Position numbers and translations under genes: made by a program | Notes under the pieces: model-generated | The model's input: only the letters and a program-made list of their open reading frames with translations | What the model was told of the DNA's origin: nothing | Database searches by the model: none | From: Isoperla grammatica | Taxonomy: Eukaryota > Arthropoda > Insecta > Plecoptera > Perlodidae | Length of the DNA: 64,000 bases | Assembly (NCBI GenBank): GCA_945910005.1 | Contig: OX246741.1 | Location: 42,128,232 to 42,192,231 of the forward strand | Direction of reading: 5' to 3' | In this document: in pieces, positions 10,124 through 21,605 of the stretch | Layout: every line of letters begins with the position of its first letter | Numbering within the stretch: position 1 is the first letter of the stretch

Positions 10124-10136
10124 TTATATGTATTGT

Positions 10137-11070
10137 ATAATTGTATTTTGATATCTCTAAAAGTATCATATTGAACTACATACATTACATCAAAACAAAC
10201 ATGTTCTATTTTTGGTAATAGATTACATAAATGCTATGAGGTGCTCAATAGAAAAACTTCTATCATAAATTAAATGAATTATAAAAGTAGATTGGGAAAT
10301 ATTATTGGTTTTGTATGATTTCTGCTTAGAATGCACTTAATTATATGTTTCTGTACACTTCCAGAAGTACCTGTGTTTATGATTTATTACATTAAAACAA
10401 ATCAGAATAACATATTGTATGATCTAGACATAAATAAAGTATGATTACAAATATGAACCCATCACTTGTTTTTATCAACTACCTCATTATTCCCTCATCC
10501 CTAGCGTTGGATGTTTCCCTTTAATGAACACAGTCACGTTTGTGTATTCGGAAAGGGATCCTGCAATTGCTTCTTGGAAACATATTAATTGTGCATATTT
10601 TTGATGTCCCAGTATTATTTCTTATTAGCACACGCACAGGCTGACGTTACAGCTCAACAGGTCTACGGCTCAACTAGGAGAGTTTAAAATGTGTTCGTAT
10701 AATGAGACAGACATGTTATGGTAGTAAGACACTGGCTAAAGACCTACCAACTACCAACTACTATGGTAGACCGTATGACAGGTAGAGTGCGCTGTGAGCG
10801 ATGACGTTCAGTTTGCCTATTATATCTAGATCAGCTTCAGTTAAGTGCTCCAAATCTTATATGCCTAATATATTATTTACAGTAATTTTTATTATTGACA
10901 TACTTAATTTTTTAATGAGTGTTTTGTAATTAAAATTAAAATCAGCCGAAGAATCCAAAAAACAAGTGAAACCTTGTACAATGGTTGATGGAATAACACA
11001 GTATACCACACTTTTTGCGCGCGGGTAAGGTTAAGCCGTCCCACAGCTATGTGTATTTCCACGACATCAT
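10137..11070. other. Spacer without a recognised gene
   Basis: AT-rich; short repeats only (CTACCAACTACCAACTACTATGG near 10745). No gene, RNA or element recognised. Confidence 0.5.
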
Positions 11071-11074
11071 AATC

Positions 11075-11133
11075 CGCCTAGCGGAGGCTCGTCGAACTCC
11101 CAACTTGAGAGTTCGACGAGCCTCCGCTAGGCG
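11075..11133. repeat. Perfect 25-bp inverted repeat with a 9-base loop
   Basis: CGCCTAGCGGAGGCTCGTCG at 11075 and onward is repeated exactly in reverse complement at 11109-11133; the loop is CCAACTTGA. The stem is GC rich in an AT-rich setting. A degraded relative (GGGGGCTCGTCGAAC ... GAGCCTCAGCCAG) lies at 11743-11800. It could be the core of a MITE or a transcribed hairpin. Confidence 0.9.
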
Positions 11134-11810
11134 ATGATCAAGTTGACCTTGATTATAATTGTAAGCGTCAATCGCACAAAAAATATCCGTGTGGCCGAGT
11201 TTTGTTTCGGACAAACATTGAATATGCGGCAATCAAAGAAAGATACAACAATGGAGTTGCCTATCAAAAGATTGTTTGTTTGCCTGTGATGTCACAACCA
11301 CCTCAATTGAATCTCGTGCTATTGAGGGGCATGCTGGAATTTGTGTGGGTGGGAACAGGGAATATTATAACATCGTTGGTGGGAACGCTCACAGCGCTGT
11401 TGTTTTACGGTATCCCATTGTTGGTAATTGTGTTTTGCTCGACGAACCATTGTACTATGCACGTACGCGATATCTTGGACGCAGATGTAAAAGGGAGAGA
11501 AGTGGCAAATGTTTGGAAACATTATTTTTGACCGGATACGGAAGTTCAATTCAAATTGTCGGTATCGGGATCGCAATCCGGGAATCGTGAGAGAGTTAAC
11601 TTACATGCATCTTATGGCGCTGTTTACAACTAGATCGTTATGTCGTTGTTGATTACAATTAGAGATTGTACGATTGAAATCCTGATCCCGATCCCGATAA
11701 CGAACACCCACACATTGACAAAACCAAGGTCAGAAATCCTCTGGCGGGGGCTCGTCGAACTTCTTTACCGAGCCTCTTACCGAGCCTCAGCCAGGAGATC
11801 GACGGACCTT
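11134..11810. other. Segment bracketed by two related hairpins; no gene established
   Basis: Overlapping open frames on both strands (for example 11202-11531 plus, 11319-11576 minus) show no domain. TCGGTATCGGGATCGCAATCC near 11560 is roughly inverted at 11675-11700 (ATCCTGATCCCGATCCC). With the hairpins at 11075 and 11743 as outer arms, the whole may be a decayed foldback element of about 730 bases. Confidence 0.4.
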
Positions 11811-12610
11811 GCGCCAGAACTAAGAATTACCATGATTTTATGCGGAACCGGAAAAAGATACCCCATTTTCGTGCTCGACTTCTTTGGTCTGGCTCGAAGT
11901 GAACTGTAAACACCAGACTATTGAAATACATCAGGAAAACGAATTTAATTTAATTTGTACGATTTAATTCGAACATGAGAAATAACGAATAGGTATTTTA
12001 CTTGTGTACAAATAATGCAGACATGAGGTCTCTACCACATGAATTATTGTTTGTCGTAACTTCAAACGGTTTCGTTTCATCAAGAAACAATCTACATTCT
12101 GATTGGCTTTGCTAACAGTTATACGACCAGAAGATAAAATTTGGTTATCTTTTCTTAGCCATTGCGCTACAGTCATTAGGCTTAGAGCCAATCAAAATCC
12201 ATGTGAAAGCTAACACGGTTCCATAAGGTTATCTTCCAGCGCTAATCCCTAGCAAAGTGTTTACACCGGGCTTTAGTGGAACTAACCGACAGATAACATC
12301 AACCATGACACTGATAGAAGTCTCTAACGGTGATAAACGGGTATTATAAGATCTCTATGGACTTGTAGGCGACGCTCCGGGTCACCAGTAATGTGACGAG
12401 GTAACCCAGTTACTGCTTTTCTGTTTTCCCTCTTTTATTTCTAAATTATTGACCAACTGCAAAGACCAGATCGTACAGTCGGATCAACTGCAAAGTAGAA
12501 ACCTAGAAGATGATGTAATTCACGCCATGGATGTAAATACTAGACATAAGAATTTCGTATTTTCAGCCTGCTCACTCACAGTGCATTTTATATACGGTAG
12601 ACGATTTTCG
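11811..12610. other. Spacer without a recognised gene
   Basis: No conserved frame or structure was recognised. Confidence 0.45.
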
Positions 12611-12644
12611 GAATTGATCTAGAGGGCCGTGATTACTTCTGTAC

Positions 12645-12812
12645 TTGGCCCAAGATTACCTTACATATTACAGATGCTTTCGTCACAGGCGAGGCACTCG
12701 TAGCCAGCCATGCAGCGAACCGTCCGAGACAATAGCGCGCAAATACTGATTGCTGATTGGCTATGAGCCCGTCGCCTGTGATGAAAGCATGTGTAAGGTT
12801 GTCTTGGGACAA
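12645..12812. repeat. Inverted-repeat element A (about 168 bp)
   Basis: CCTTACA...GATGCTTTCGTCACAGGCGA on the left pairs with TCGCCTGTGATGAAAGCATG on the right; ends are TTGGCCCAAGA and TCTTGGGACAA. No coding. MITE-like; no clear target duplication. Confidence 0.75.
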
Positions 12813-12836
12813 CTATATCAAAGAGTAAAATGTAAA

Positions 12837-12984
12837 GTTGTTCCTCACGTGCTCCTCACCTTAGCTCTTACTCAGACTCGCCCAACCACCAATCACAGAA
12901 CGGTCCACATGGCAATGCTGCTCTGTGATTCGTGGTTGGGCGAGGCTGAGGAAAGGCTGAGTTGAGGAGCACGTGAGGAACGAC
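12837..12984. repeat. Inverted-repeat element B (148 bp)
   Basis: GTTGTTCCTCACGTGCTCCT on the left pairs with AGGAGCACGTGAGGAACGAC on the right, and CGCCCAACCACCAATCACAGA pairs with TCTGTGATTCGTGGTTGGGCG (shared core). The arms are about 62 bases with a loop of about 22. A strong hairpin-forming unit. Confidence 0.85.
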
Positions 12985-13078
12985 AATGCTTTTACCCTAA
13001 CGTTCCTTGATATTTTCCAAATATGTTTTTTTACTGTTATACAGTGTTGCCATTGAAGATATAGCGGCCCGTGATTAG

Positions 13079-14019
13079 ATCTATCTATAAGGGTTCTAGA
13101 TCAATTCTGAAAAAGGTCTCTTTCGTTGATATGAGGGCTTCAAAGTCACTGTTTACATAACACTGTAAGTTCTAAACAGGTAGATGTGTTCAATAGCCTG
13201 AACGGCGAATTGAACCATGGATTAAACCATGGATTGAGCAATGGATTGAGCCAGGGATTGAGCAAGAGATGGAGAACACTAGACAACACTAGAACACTAG
13301 ACACTACTCAAAATAATGATCGATACATATTTACTTGTTTTCATTATTTAATAAGCTCGCATGATGTGGCGCAACAACCCAATTGTTTTACTGAAACTAC
13401 GATACCACTTTTAGCATAGTTTTTGATTGGCTACTTTATTTGTGTTTTGGCATTCAATAAATGTGCTCAAAGTTATTGTACTAGTCGCTTTAAATACATT
13501 CTGTTCAGAAAAGTTTAGTTGTCCATTTCCCTAGGCTATACATCTACCAAAGAACTGTTAATAACGATACAAAACAGATTTTTCGGTGTTCGTCAGGATA
13601 ACACTCTTTCAATGCAGCGTGTTTGTATTACTTCTCACACGAATCCATTAGTCTATGTTGAATCGACTGGTCTGTTCATTCCCCACGGAGAAAGTAGAAC
13701 AAAGGGATTTACAAATTGTGCAGCACACTTTAAAATAACAAGTTTTTAAATTTCATATTATGACGTGAAAAGCACATGTGTTTATGAAAGTTAATTAATT
13801 AACTTCACATTACTAAAACTTTGACACATTTTTGCATGTAAATTCTGGTTTGGAATTGCATTTTGAATATTTTTGACACAAAGTCATTTGTTGAACCATA
13901 TGGTATTGTATTCGTGTTTTTGCTTCACACATAATTATGTTCTACCGAACTTTAAATAAACATCTATAGAAATAAAGGGTTGGCTACGTCATGCACGTCA
14001 TGCACAGCTGTGAACCAGG
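13079..14019. other. Spacer with a small degenerate repeat
   Basis: At 13205-13275 a unit of about 15 bases (GGATTGAGCAAT) is repeated five or so times with changes, and ACACTAGACA follows three times. Elsewhere nothing was recognised; the open frames here show no family features. Confidence 0.5.
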
Positions 14020-14098
14020 TGAAACGTATTTGAATGTGAATGGTGTAACGTATTTAAATGTGAATGGTGTAACGTATTTGAATGTGAATGGTGTAATG
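14020..14098 (+). repeat. 24-bp tandem repeat, 3 copies
   Basis: GTGAATGGTGTAACGTATTT followed by GAAT is present three times with one G-to-A change. Confidence 0.9.
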
Positions 14099-14654
14099 GA
14101 TTTCTGAAAGAGACAGCTTTGCGAATATTCTAATGTTTCTTGGAATGTCCAATTCAGCAAATATATACTTAATATCAATAATAGCATGCAGGGGATGAGC
14201 TCCACATGAAACTCATGCAACTAAATAGGTAATGATATCCGAGGTGAAGTAGCTTTCCTTGCACAGAGTGGAAATATAGTATGTTTATTTTAGTAAGTTC
14301 AAGAATATAATTATTAATGTTCACGAAAGCGCACTGGTTAATTCAGTCGTTTATATTTATTGATGTTGTTGTTCAGAATTCATAAATAGTTGCCTCAATA
14401 TATCCGACACACAGGTACTTGTGAGGGTTCCCAGTCAAAAGAAAGTAGGTCGACATTTTATTCATGAAAACGGTTGACATACACAGAAAGAAAAAATATG
14501 TATTTATTATTGTATGTGTTATTGTATTGTATTATTGTTTATTATGTATTAAAGAACAAATACAAATCTAGCTCGAAATTCATTTCCATGAACACAACCA
14601 AGCTTATATCATATAAATGCCGATTAAAATCTATGTCGAAACCGAACTGAGAAT
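14099..14654. other. Spacer without a recognised gene
   Basis: AT-rich, with a short TATTGTATTGTATTATTG tract near 14515; nothing else recognised. Confidence 0.5.
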
Positions 14655-15207
14655 GAGAACGAGAACGAGAACGAGAACGAGAACGAGAACGAGAACGAGA
14701 ACGAGAACGAGAACGAGAACGAGAACGAGAACGAGAACGAGAACGAGAACGAGAACGAGAACGAGAACGAGAGCGAGAACGAGAACGAGAACGAGAACGA
14801 GAACGAGAACGAGAACGAGAACGAGAACGAGAACGAGAACGAGAGCGAGAACGAGAACGAGAACGAGAACGAGAACGAGAACGAGAACGAGAACGAGAAC
14901 GAGAACGAGAACGAGAACGAGAACGAGAACGAGAACGAGAACGAGAACGAGAACGAGAACGAGAACGAGAGCGAGAACGAGAACGAGAACGAGAACGAGA
15001 ACGAGAACGAGAACGAGAACGAGAACGAGAACGAGAGCGAGAACGAGAACGAGAACGAGAACGAGAACGAGAACGAGAACGAGAACGAGAACGAGAACGA
15101 GAACGAGAACGAGAACGAGAACGAGAACGAGAGCGAGAACGAGAACGAGAACGAGAACGAGAACGAGAACGAGAACGAGAACGAGAACGAGAACGAGAAC
15201 GAGAACA
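14655..15207 (+). repeat. Hexanucleotide microsatellite (GAGAAC)n with scattered GAGAGC variants
   Basis: About 92 units. A single A-to-G change giving GAGAGC appears near 14772, 14844, 14970, 15036 and 15132, at unequal spacings that are all multiples of six. One strand is nearly all purine apart from the C. The frames encoding TRTR, SFSF or LVLV are repeat artefacts. Confidence 0.97.
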
Positions 15208-16401
15208 AAAATGAGTTTGAAATTGAAAACGAAATTGAAAACTGAAATGTGAATACAAAGCTGGGATTCAAAATCGAAATACGAAAAATAGTATAAGCAC
15301 AGTAATACTGCCACCAAGGGGAAAGTGCAGACACGTACACACCTACAATATCGAGGATGGTACATTCACAGCAGCATTCAAATTCTGCAATAGTTTGTGA
15401 AAAATAAAACTCGAACACTTGAAAGTAAATCCCATGAGCAGAATATTGAGTAGTGCGAGATTTGAGAAGCACTTACCTAGACTGTGCTGTGATTGTGAAT
15501 CTGACGTGCGGAGAGTGACAAGATGTCCCGGGCGATACGGGACACTTTCGTTCGAAGACATTACTTCGCTCTCACAGAATATAATGACTATTGACAATCG
15601 GTGTAGGTTTACCAGGGTGTGAATCGGTGCTACACCATCGGCTAAAACGAGAGACTAAATTTTTAATAAATCAACCCAATAATGATAGCAAAATTATATT
15701 TAAAAAGTAGACAATTGTCAACACGTCATAATAACATTAAAATTGTGTGTAAAAAATAATATTTAACAATATTTTAATATATATTATATTATTATTATAT
15801 AAATAATAATATATTAATAATAATAATAATTAAATAATAATTCAATAATAATATTTTTACAATCAGGCTTTATGCGTTTGGTCTAATCGTATCTTCACAA
15901 ACAATACTTAATTTGACAGAAAAACCGAGGGCATAAAGTAGACATAAAATAATATTTAACGTATTAAGCTATAAAATGAATATTAAACGTAATAGGTAAT
16001 TATGTACGCCAGGTGAATTGCTACATAATAGGCCTATATGTTAATGTTCGGGGTATATGCAATACATAAGACTAAATCACTTTCTCGGCATTTTTCGTAC
16101 ATCGATAACATACATGTATATCGGATCTACTTGGATCTTCTTGATCTTCTTGGCCGATTTTCTCTTACCTATTCTAGTCGTACTTAGCCCCTCTCATTAG
16201 CTTAGCATAGCTTAGACGATCACGTGTATTTAAGATAAATAGATACTTAAGTGCATAATGTATACAGAATTTGGTAGCTCACATCGATTACACATATACC
16301 TAAGTACGCTACTTCAGTACATAGTGTGGAATAATTATTTAGACCTGTGCCAAAAGAGAATCGACAATATTGTTTTATTTTAGCGTGAAGGTGTTCACGT
16401 C
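15208..16401. other. Spacer without a recognised gene
   Basis: Contains a strongly AT-only tract (15760-15850, AATAATAAT type) and otherwise nothing recognised. Confidence 0.5.
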
Positions 16402-16404
16402 TTA

Positions 16405-16544
16405 GGCCCAGTTTGTCAATCGGTCATTAACGGGGCCGTTAGCTGATGGTTCGTTATCTGCATAGGGTTAATATGGGTTACAGATTACGGACCGTCAGCT
16501 AACGGACCCGTTAACGACCCGTTAACCGATTGAAAAACCGGACC
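16405..16544. mobile_element. Harbinger/PIF-like MITE (140 bp) with TTA target duplication
   Basis: TTA at 16402-16404 and 16545-16547 flanks ends GGCCCAGTTTGTCAATCGG and CCGATTGAAAAACCGGACC, which are inverted copies. GGCCCGGTTT-type ends with a three-base TWA duplication are usual for PIF/Harbinger elements. Inside, AACGGGGCCGTTAGCTGA and TCAGCTAACGGACCCGTT also pair. No coding capacity. Confidence 0.8.
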
Positions 16545-16547
16545 TTA

Positions 16548-17352
16548 GTTAGGGCCAAACTACCGAAGGTTGTTGCGTTGCAAGGTAAGTTGCTCAGGGT
16601 TCTTGTCTCCCAGGGAGAGAATGCGATAGACATGGATTTAGAACCTTTCTCCCTGGAGCTTGAAATCAGATTATTGGTATTCTCAGAAGGGCTTTCCAAT
16701 TTGATATACCTGCGGCGTCTAAGCTACCTTATTCCTGTGAGCTTTCTTTGTGACGCCCTTATACTCTGGAAGCTCTTGAAAATCTATCGTAAAAGTATGT
16801 GAGCGTCGATTATGAGCCACAATTTATTAGTGCAAACAATGATATTGAAATACTTTCACATGTCTTCATAGTTATATATGTGTGAGTCTCACGAACTTTT
16901 ATGTTGAAGTCACCTCAGAAAATCACCTCCTATAATTTGACGTCCAAAAACAATATTGGTTTTGGAGATAAAGACCAAAAATGCAAAAGAAATATTAGCA
17001 GTACTATGTCCAGTTTCAAACGTTATAAAATACATATTAGTATTTCTTCAGCATCACATTCAGCTTCAAAATAACTTAATTTTAACGGTTTAACATTATA
17101 ATTCCTTGTATTTACACAGACGAACTAACATAATTACAAATTACGACATAGTATGAACTGTTTCTTAGTTCACTTAGTTTCGTAGAAAATGTACTTTCGT
17201 ATGTCTAAGTAAACTTATAATGGAGTACAATTTAAACTAACGCATTTACTTTTAAGTATTAGCTTTGAGCAAATGTTTACATAAGTGCTTTCAAAACATT
17301 TCTATTGCAAATTCCCAGAACTATCCTAACCAACTAACACAAATTATGGAGC
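16548..17352. other. Spacer without a recognised gene
   Basis: A short inverted repeat CTCCCAGGGAGAGAA / TTCTCCCTGGAG lies at 16607-16660. Otherwise AT-rich and blank. Confidence 0.45.
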
Positions 17353-17356
17353 CTAA

Positions 17357-17721
17357 GAACGATGGGTACGTTTACGCCAAAAACCGCACAAAATTGTTAT
17401 ATTTGAATTATATACAAAGAATGCACCTAGTATCGTAAATCTGAGTAACCAGCATGATGTGGTTTGGTCAGCCCTACAAACTGAATGATAAATTTAACAT
17501 TTCACATCAGTGTGACTGTGATTTATATTTAATTACATTACTTACTAAATAAGTATCCCAGTCATACTGATTACAATGTTAGATACATATCATTCAGTCT
17601 GTAGGGTTTTCCAAACCACAACACGCTGATTACTCGATTTTCAATTTAGACATGCATTTTTAAGATATAATTATAATATGAACATTTTGTGCGATTTTTG
17701 ACCTTAATCTACCCTTCCCTC
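17357..17721. mobile_element. TTAA-type MITE, copy 2 (365 bp)
   Basis: Right flank TTAA at 17722-17725, left flank degraded to CTAA at 17353-17356. Inner landmarks of the family are present in order: CCGCACAAAATT, GATGTGGTTTGGT, CCCTACAAACTGAATGATAA, a central GACTGTGAT/CAGTCATACTG pairing, and the mirrored versions on the right. Diverged relative to the pair at 50.3-51.0 kb. Confidence 0.75.
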
Positions 17722-17725
17722 TTAA

Positions 17726-19044
17726 TTTGTCCAGTCTCATTCAATGTTTCAAGACCTAAGGTTGTTGCACCTGTCAATCTTACGATTCCACGAAAAGTCC
17801 TATGGTACCACGCCCCACCCAAACGTATTATCAACAGACTCCGTTTTTATACTGCTATTAAACTAGTAAATTCTTCCACAGGTAAATTGTGATATTCATT
17901 GTTGACAGGAAAGTCTTTTTTGCGGTTGAGGGTGATGAACATCAGCATAAGTTTAGATTTGGTAGTGGTAAGAGAATAAAATTATATCTTAGTACATTGA
18001 ATGTCTTTGCATGGGCCGATTTGGGGAGGACATCCAATTTTTTTTTGCTATTTTTAGAAATTTGCTTGAGCCCCAAACATACTGAAATGAATAAAAACAC
18101 ATTTTAACAAATATCGGATTGTTATTAAGAAGATATCACAAATATATTAAGTGAATTGTAGAAGTAAAATGACAGCCAGCCAAATTGATATAAAATTAAA
18201 TACAAACTAAGAACATTTTGAGTCAACATCTAGAAAAATCTATAAAAATGCATGTATTACATTTTTCCTCTCAGTCCATAAAACTAAATAAAATACCAGC
18301 TACACAAAATAATAATGTTAGTTATTACTTATTTTAAAAGATGAGCGTGAAAATGTAAGGACCACTCGATCTCCGCCTTGCAGAGGGTTGTCTAATCTGT
18401 TATTAGTCCGTGTCTAGGAGGTTAGTCGGGTACGCTGACTCTCCGCTAGATCAACTTGACCTCGGGTAAATGAAGCAAACATGCATTATTGTAGAATGTA
18501 CTCCAGGTGACCACTTAATTAAAATCAAACTTGTTTCTGTCCCTTTATGTTAATTATAAACTCGTTCTTTTTTAATGGAAGAAAATAACGAAAAGTGAAC
18601 GAAGGAATTTGACCTATTTCAAGGTTTTGAAAAGAGACATTTCTTCCAACTCGTATGTAGCAAATGTATTGGGTCAGCCTCCTTTTTGCCGTAGATTCAC
18701 TGAACTAAAAGTTGGTCCCGTTATGTTCACTTTTCCCCGACGGTTTGAATGTCTCTCTTTTTGCACCAACTCTTATCACAAGCACATGTACGTTTTTAGA
18801 TTAGTTTCTGAATACAACAAAGCACACACTCGTTTTCAATCCCATCGTCTGTGACACCCAACCCCGATCAAGTGGGAACATGTATTTGCAAGCACTTCTC
18901 ATTGATCGTTTCCCTCCCACATTTGATGCATTTCCACGTCTTGTATAACATTCTCCTAAAAATCCAACATTAATCCTAGTTCGTTTCCTATTCTACCGTC
19001 AGCGTGGGGGCATCTCCCACCCCCACACAACGTCTGCCTAGCGT
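17726..19044. other. Spacer upstream of the peptide gene promoter
   Basis: AT-rich with no convincing coding frame. CTCGATCTCCGCC...CTCCGCTAGATCAACTTGACC at 18368-18465 (in short pieces) resembles motifs near 1770 and 11075-11150, a possible dispersed repeat. GC content rises sharply from about 18990 toward the promoter. Confidence 0.5.
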
Positions 19045-19171
19045 AGATGCGCCGCCATTGGGTATCGGCAGTCTTCCCGCGCAGCTAGCCGCCCTCCCAT
19101 TGGTCGACACGCGTGACGTGGGTAGCGTCCTGTAGGTTCCTATAAGCCGGAGTGTCGTGACGGCGTTCACT
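19045..19171 (+). promoter_or_regulatory. RNA polymerase II core promoter of the peptide gene
   Basis: Within a GC-rich island are two inverted CCAAT boxes (CCATTGG near 19052 and at 19098-19104), a CRE-like TGACGTGG near 19114, a TATAAGCC box at 19141-19148 and an initiator TTCACT at 19166-19171. The spacing from TATA start to the initiator A (19169) is 28 bases, as expected. CRE sites are frequent in neuropeptide gene promoters, which agrees with the encoded product. The start site is inferred, not measured. Confidence 0.7.
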
Positions 19172-19241
19172 CGCTAGCTTGCCTCACTGACGGTAGCATC
19201 TGTTGCGTCGGTCTGTCTGTCAGCATCCGAAGCCAGTCAAC

Positions 19242-19368
19242 ATGAGAGCGTCCAGACATCTGCTAACTGTGGCTGTCGTCCTGGCAGTCATCTGTCTGGC
19301 CATGCCGCGCACCGCTATGGCCATAGACCTGAGTCGCCTCTATGGCCATATCAGTGCTAAACGCAATG
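19242..19368 (+). CDS. First coding exon of a secreted peptide (neuropeptide-like) precursor
   Basis: ATG at 19242, with context CAACATG, opens 42 codons. Residues 1-27 (MRASRHLLTV...TAMA) form a classic signal peptide: basic start, hydrophobic core VAVVLAVICLAM, small residues before the cut. After it comes IDLSRLYGHISAKRN, in which KR is a dibasic site for prohormone convertase. The codon after N is split by a splice donor: AATG followed by GTGAGT at 19369. Signal peptide, short spacer peptide and KR at the exon end are what neuropeptide precursors show. I do not recognise the family; no amidated GKR core is in this exon, and the active peptide would be in a downstream exon that I could not find. 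An earlier TTG at 19203 is in frame but the ATG is far more likely. The promoter, leader of about 70 bases and donor all agree. Confidence 0.75.
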
Positions 19369-21605
19369 GTGAGTTCGCACAGGAGACAAAGAAAACACCA
19401 CCACAACGAACTGCACTACATTCTAGGCTAATACATTGCACTACTTTCACAGCACCATCTACATTATACTATACAATGCACTCTTGTCAAATAAAACTGC
19501 AGCACAAAAAATATTGCACATCACTAATTTATTTCTTGTTTTATGTTGTTGTTGCACCACTTTTCAGGTACACGATATTCGGCATTTTGTTTCTAATGTG
19601 TTTTGTCGTAAATCACAAATGGACGAACAGGTATTTGGAGAGTTGGGAGTTTGCGAGAGTTTTATTGTCTGTACGTGTACTCGCAGACGACGCTAACGTG
19701 TGACAAAGAGAAGAAGGGAAACTGAATCTCGTGGGACGCATTTATATGACGTAACTTTTGTTCAGATAAGGTAAAGTACTAAAAACGAATAACCGCGCTT
19801 TGAAACGTGTGGAAAAGTTTGACGGAAATATTTTTGTTTGTGAAAGTTTCGATCGTGTAATATTATTTATATTTCGTGCGCTTTTAAATCCATGACCGAT
19901 TTTCTTTGCGATTTACGATTAAAGAAATTTTCTTTGGAAGTTAGGACATTAATGATCGCTTTTATTGTGTGTGTTTAAATTACTTCGTATCACTGATGTA
20001 CTAAAATATATGTTTGATTGCGACCTCCATTTGTCGTCAGACTTTAGAATTGATTTCAATTTATAACTTGAAGTTCAAACTGGAATCTAAACGTTAGTCT
20101 ACTTCTCGTCATGTACTCGATCAACATCGAGGAATTGGAATCGAAGAAAGTTTATGCCAGAAATTATTACGTGTCACATTTTTGTGATGTTTCAATGTTT
20201 AAATCATTGTAGCTAACTACTTATTTTTATTTCAATCAAAGTTTATATTAATTTCTATTTAAAGTTTTATTTTTGTGACAAATCTGTAAATTATTTTAAT
20301 GGCATATACGAAAAATGTTAAAACGTTAAAAGAATATTCAACGGTTATTTCGTAAGTTTATATTTATATTTTCGGACTTAAATGTCTTTTAGTCATGCGA
20401 TTTAACCCGGCCGACAAAATATATGTAAAACAGAAGTTGACATTGAGAGCCGTGTCTTGTAAATCAAGTGAAAACGCGGCGTACCTGTGGAGCTTGAAGG
20501 GTCGCGTTAGAGTTAGGGGTACTTCTCTGTATAGTAAGGCACGATCGATAAATACTGGGAAGACCTCTGCCATACCGCTCTCATGTAGGTCACTTCTGCC
20601 ATGCCTACAAGTCTGCCTCCCATCCGGCGACACCATTCATTCATTTCATTCAATGCTATATTCTGTATAGATTTAGCGTTAATTAATTTATATTTAGCAT
20701 TTTGTAAACTTTATTTTTTCTTTTCATCGAAACCGAAAATATGAGAGGTTTCTTGCATTTTTAATGAAAAATGTGCAAATATTTTAAATCAATTCAGTCA
20801 TATAATTACTTAAAAGTATTATAATATAATGCAATTGGGATAGGAACACCTTATTTTTTTGTAGAATTACCATTTTTTAGCGTTTTCAAAAATACATGTC
20901 CACCGATTTAGTATCAAAAACCTAAAACGCAAGTTATGTATCTCTCACTACTCACCAACTATACACACCCAAACATTATACTACTTTTCAAAGATAAATT
21001 GTATTTTCTATTTCAAATCTCTATTAATAGAAGTCCGTGGGAAAGGTTTTATCTTAGAGAAGATTTTTATTTTAAATTTTAAATTTTTAGTTTTATTGAA
21101 TAACAACAGTTCGTTTTTCAGCGGGATATTGACATATCCCGTATTTTAACGCGAGTAACTATTTGTTCATGACTTATGCATGGAGGCGTTACCTGTAAGA
21201 AATAATGATTTAGAGTTGCTTCTGATACAGGAACTCCTTCAAGAAACTTTCAGAAATTAAAATTGGATTGTTTATAGAACAATATTATTATTATTACACG
21301 ACACAAGGTAAAATACGGACAAACATAGTTTTAAAACAAAAATTTGATAGTATTCGTAATTTTCGTCATTTAAATAAAATTTCGATGTTTTTCTCCAATT
21401 TATACCGTTTTCAATATTTGGATGCGATAACATTTTGTCATTTCTGGTTTAAAATTGATAAGTTTGTCCTAATTTTGGGAAATAAAACCATTTCTATATA
21501 TTTCGGTGTTAATAATTCGTGAATTTTACGCGCCTCTGTCTATAACTTGTAAACCAGCACGAAAACAGTCCAATGGTTTAGCCGCAGTCACAGCCGGTTC
21601 CCGTA
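19369..21605 (+). other. Probable first intron of the peptide gene (extent unknown)
   Basis: Begins with the consensus donor GTGAGT. The sequence soon becomes AT-rich. The frame that reads on past the donor to 19703 is taken as intron. The open stretch 20395-20670 is more GC-balanced but shows no basic cleavage sites and no convincing acceptor, so I do not call it an exon. Confidence 0.45.

Larger units (their letters stand above)
12611..13078. mobile_element. Composite MITE of the TAATCACGGCC family carrying two inner hairpin elements
   Basis: GATCTAGAGGGCCGTGATTA at 12616-12635 and the right part ending ATAGCGGCCCGTGATTAG near 13078, with TGTTGCCATTGAAGATAT before it, match blocks of the simpler copy at 32435-32724. 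The extra length is taken up by two separate inverted repeats (12645-12812 and 12837-12984), so at least two later insertions are implied. Confidence 0.6.

Noticed and set aside
14542..15472. Open frames of RS-, SF-, LV- and RT-dipeptide repeats, the first resembling an SR-rich splicing factor
   Set aside because: The same microsatellite gives all of them; no RNA-binding domain flanks the repeats.
19203..19241. Upstream in-frame TTG start of the peptide exon
   Set aside because: TTG is not a usual eukaryotic start, and only the ATG at 19242 gives a proper signal peptide.
19369..19703. Continuation of the peptide frame beyond the splice donor
   Set aside because: The sequence turns AT-rich and cysteine/phenylalanine rich right after a consensus GTGAGT; more likely intron read-through.
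20395..20670. Second exon of the peptide gene
   Set aside because: No pyrimidine tract with AG directly before it and no dibasic or amidation sites in the translation.
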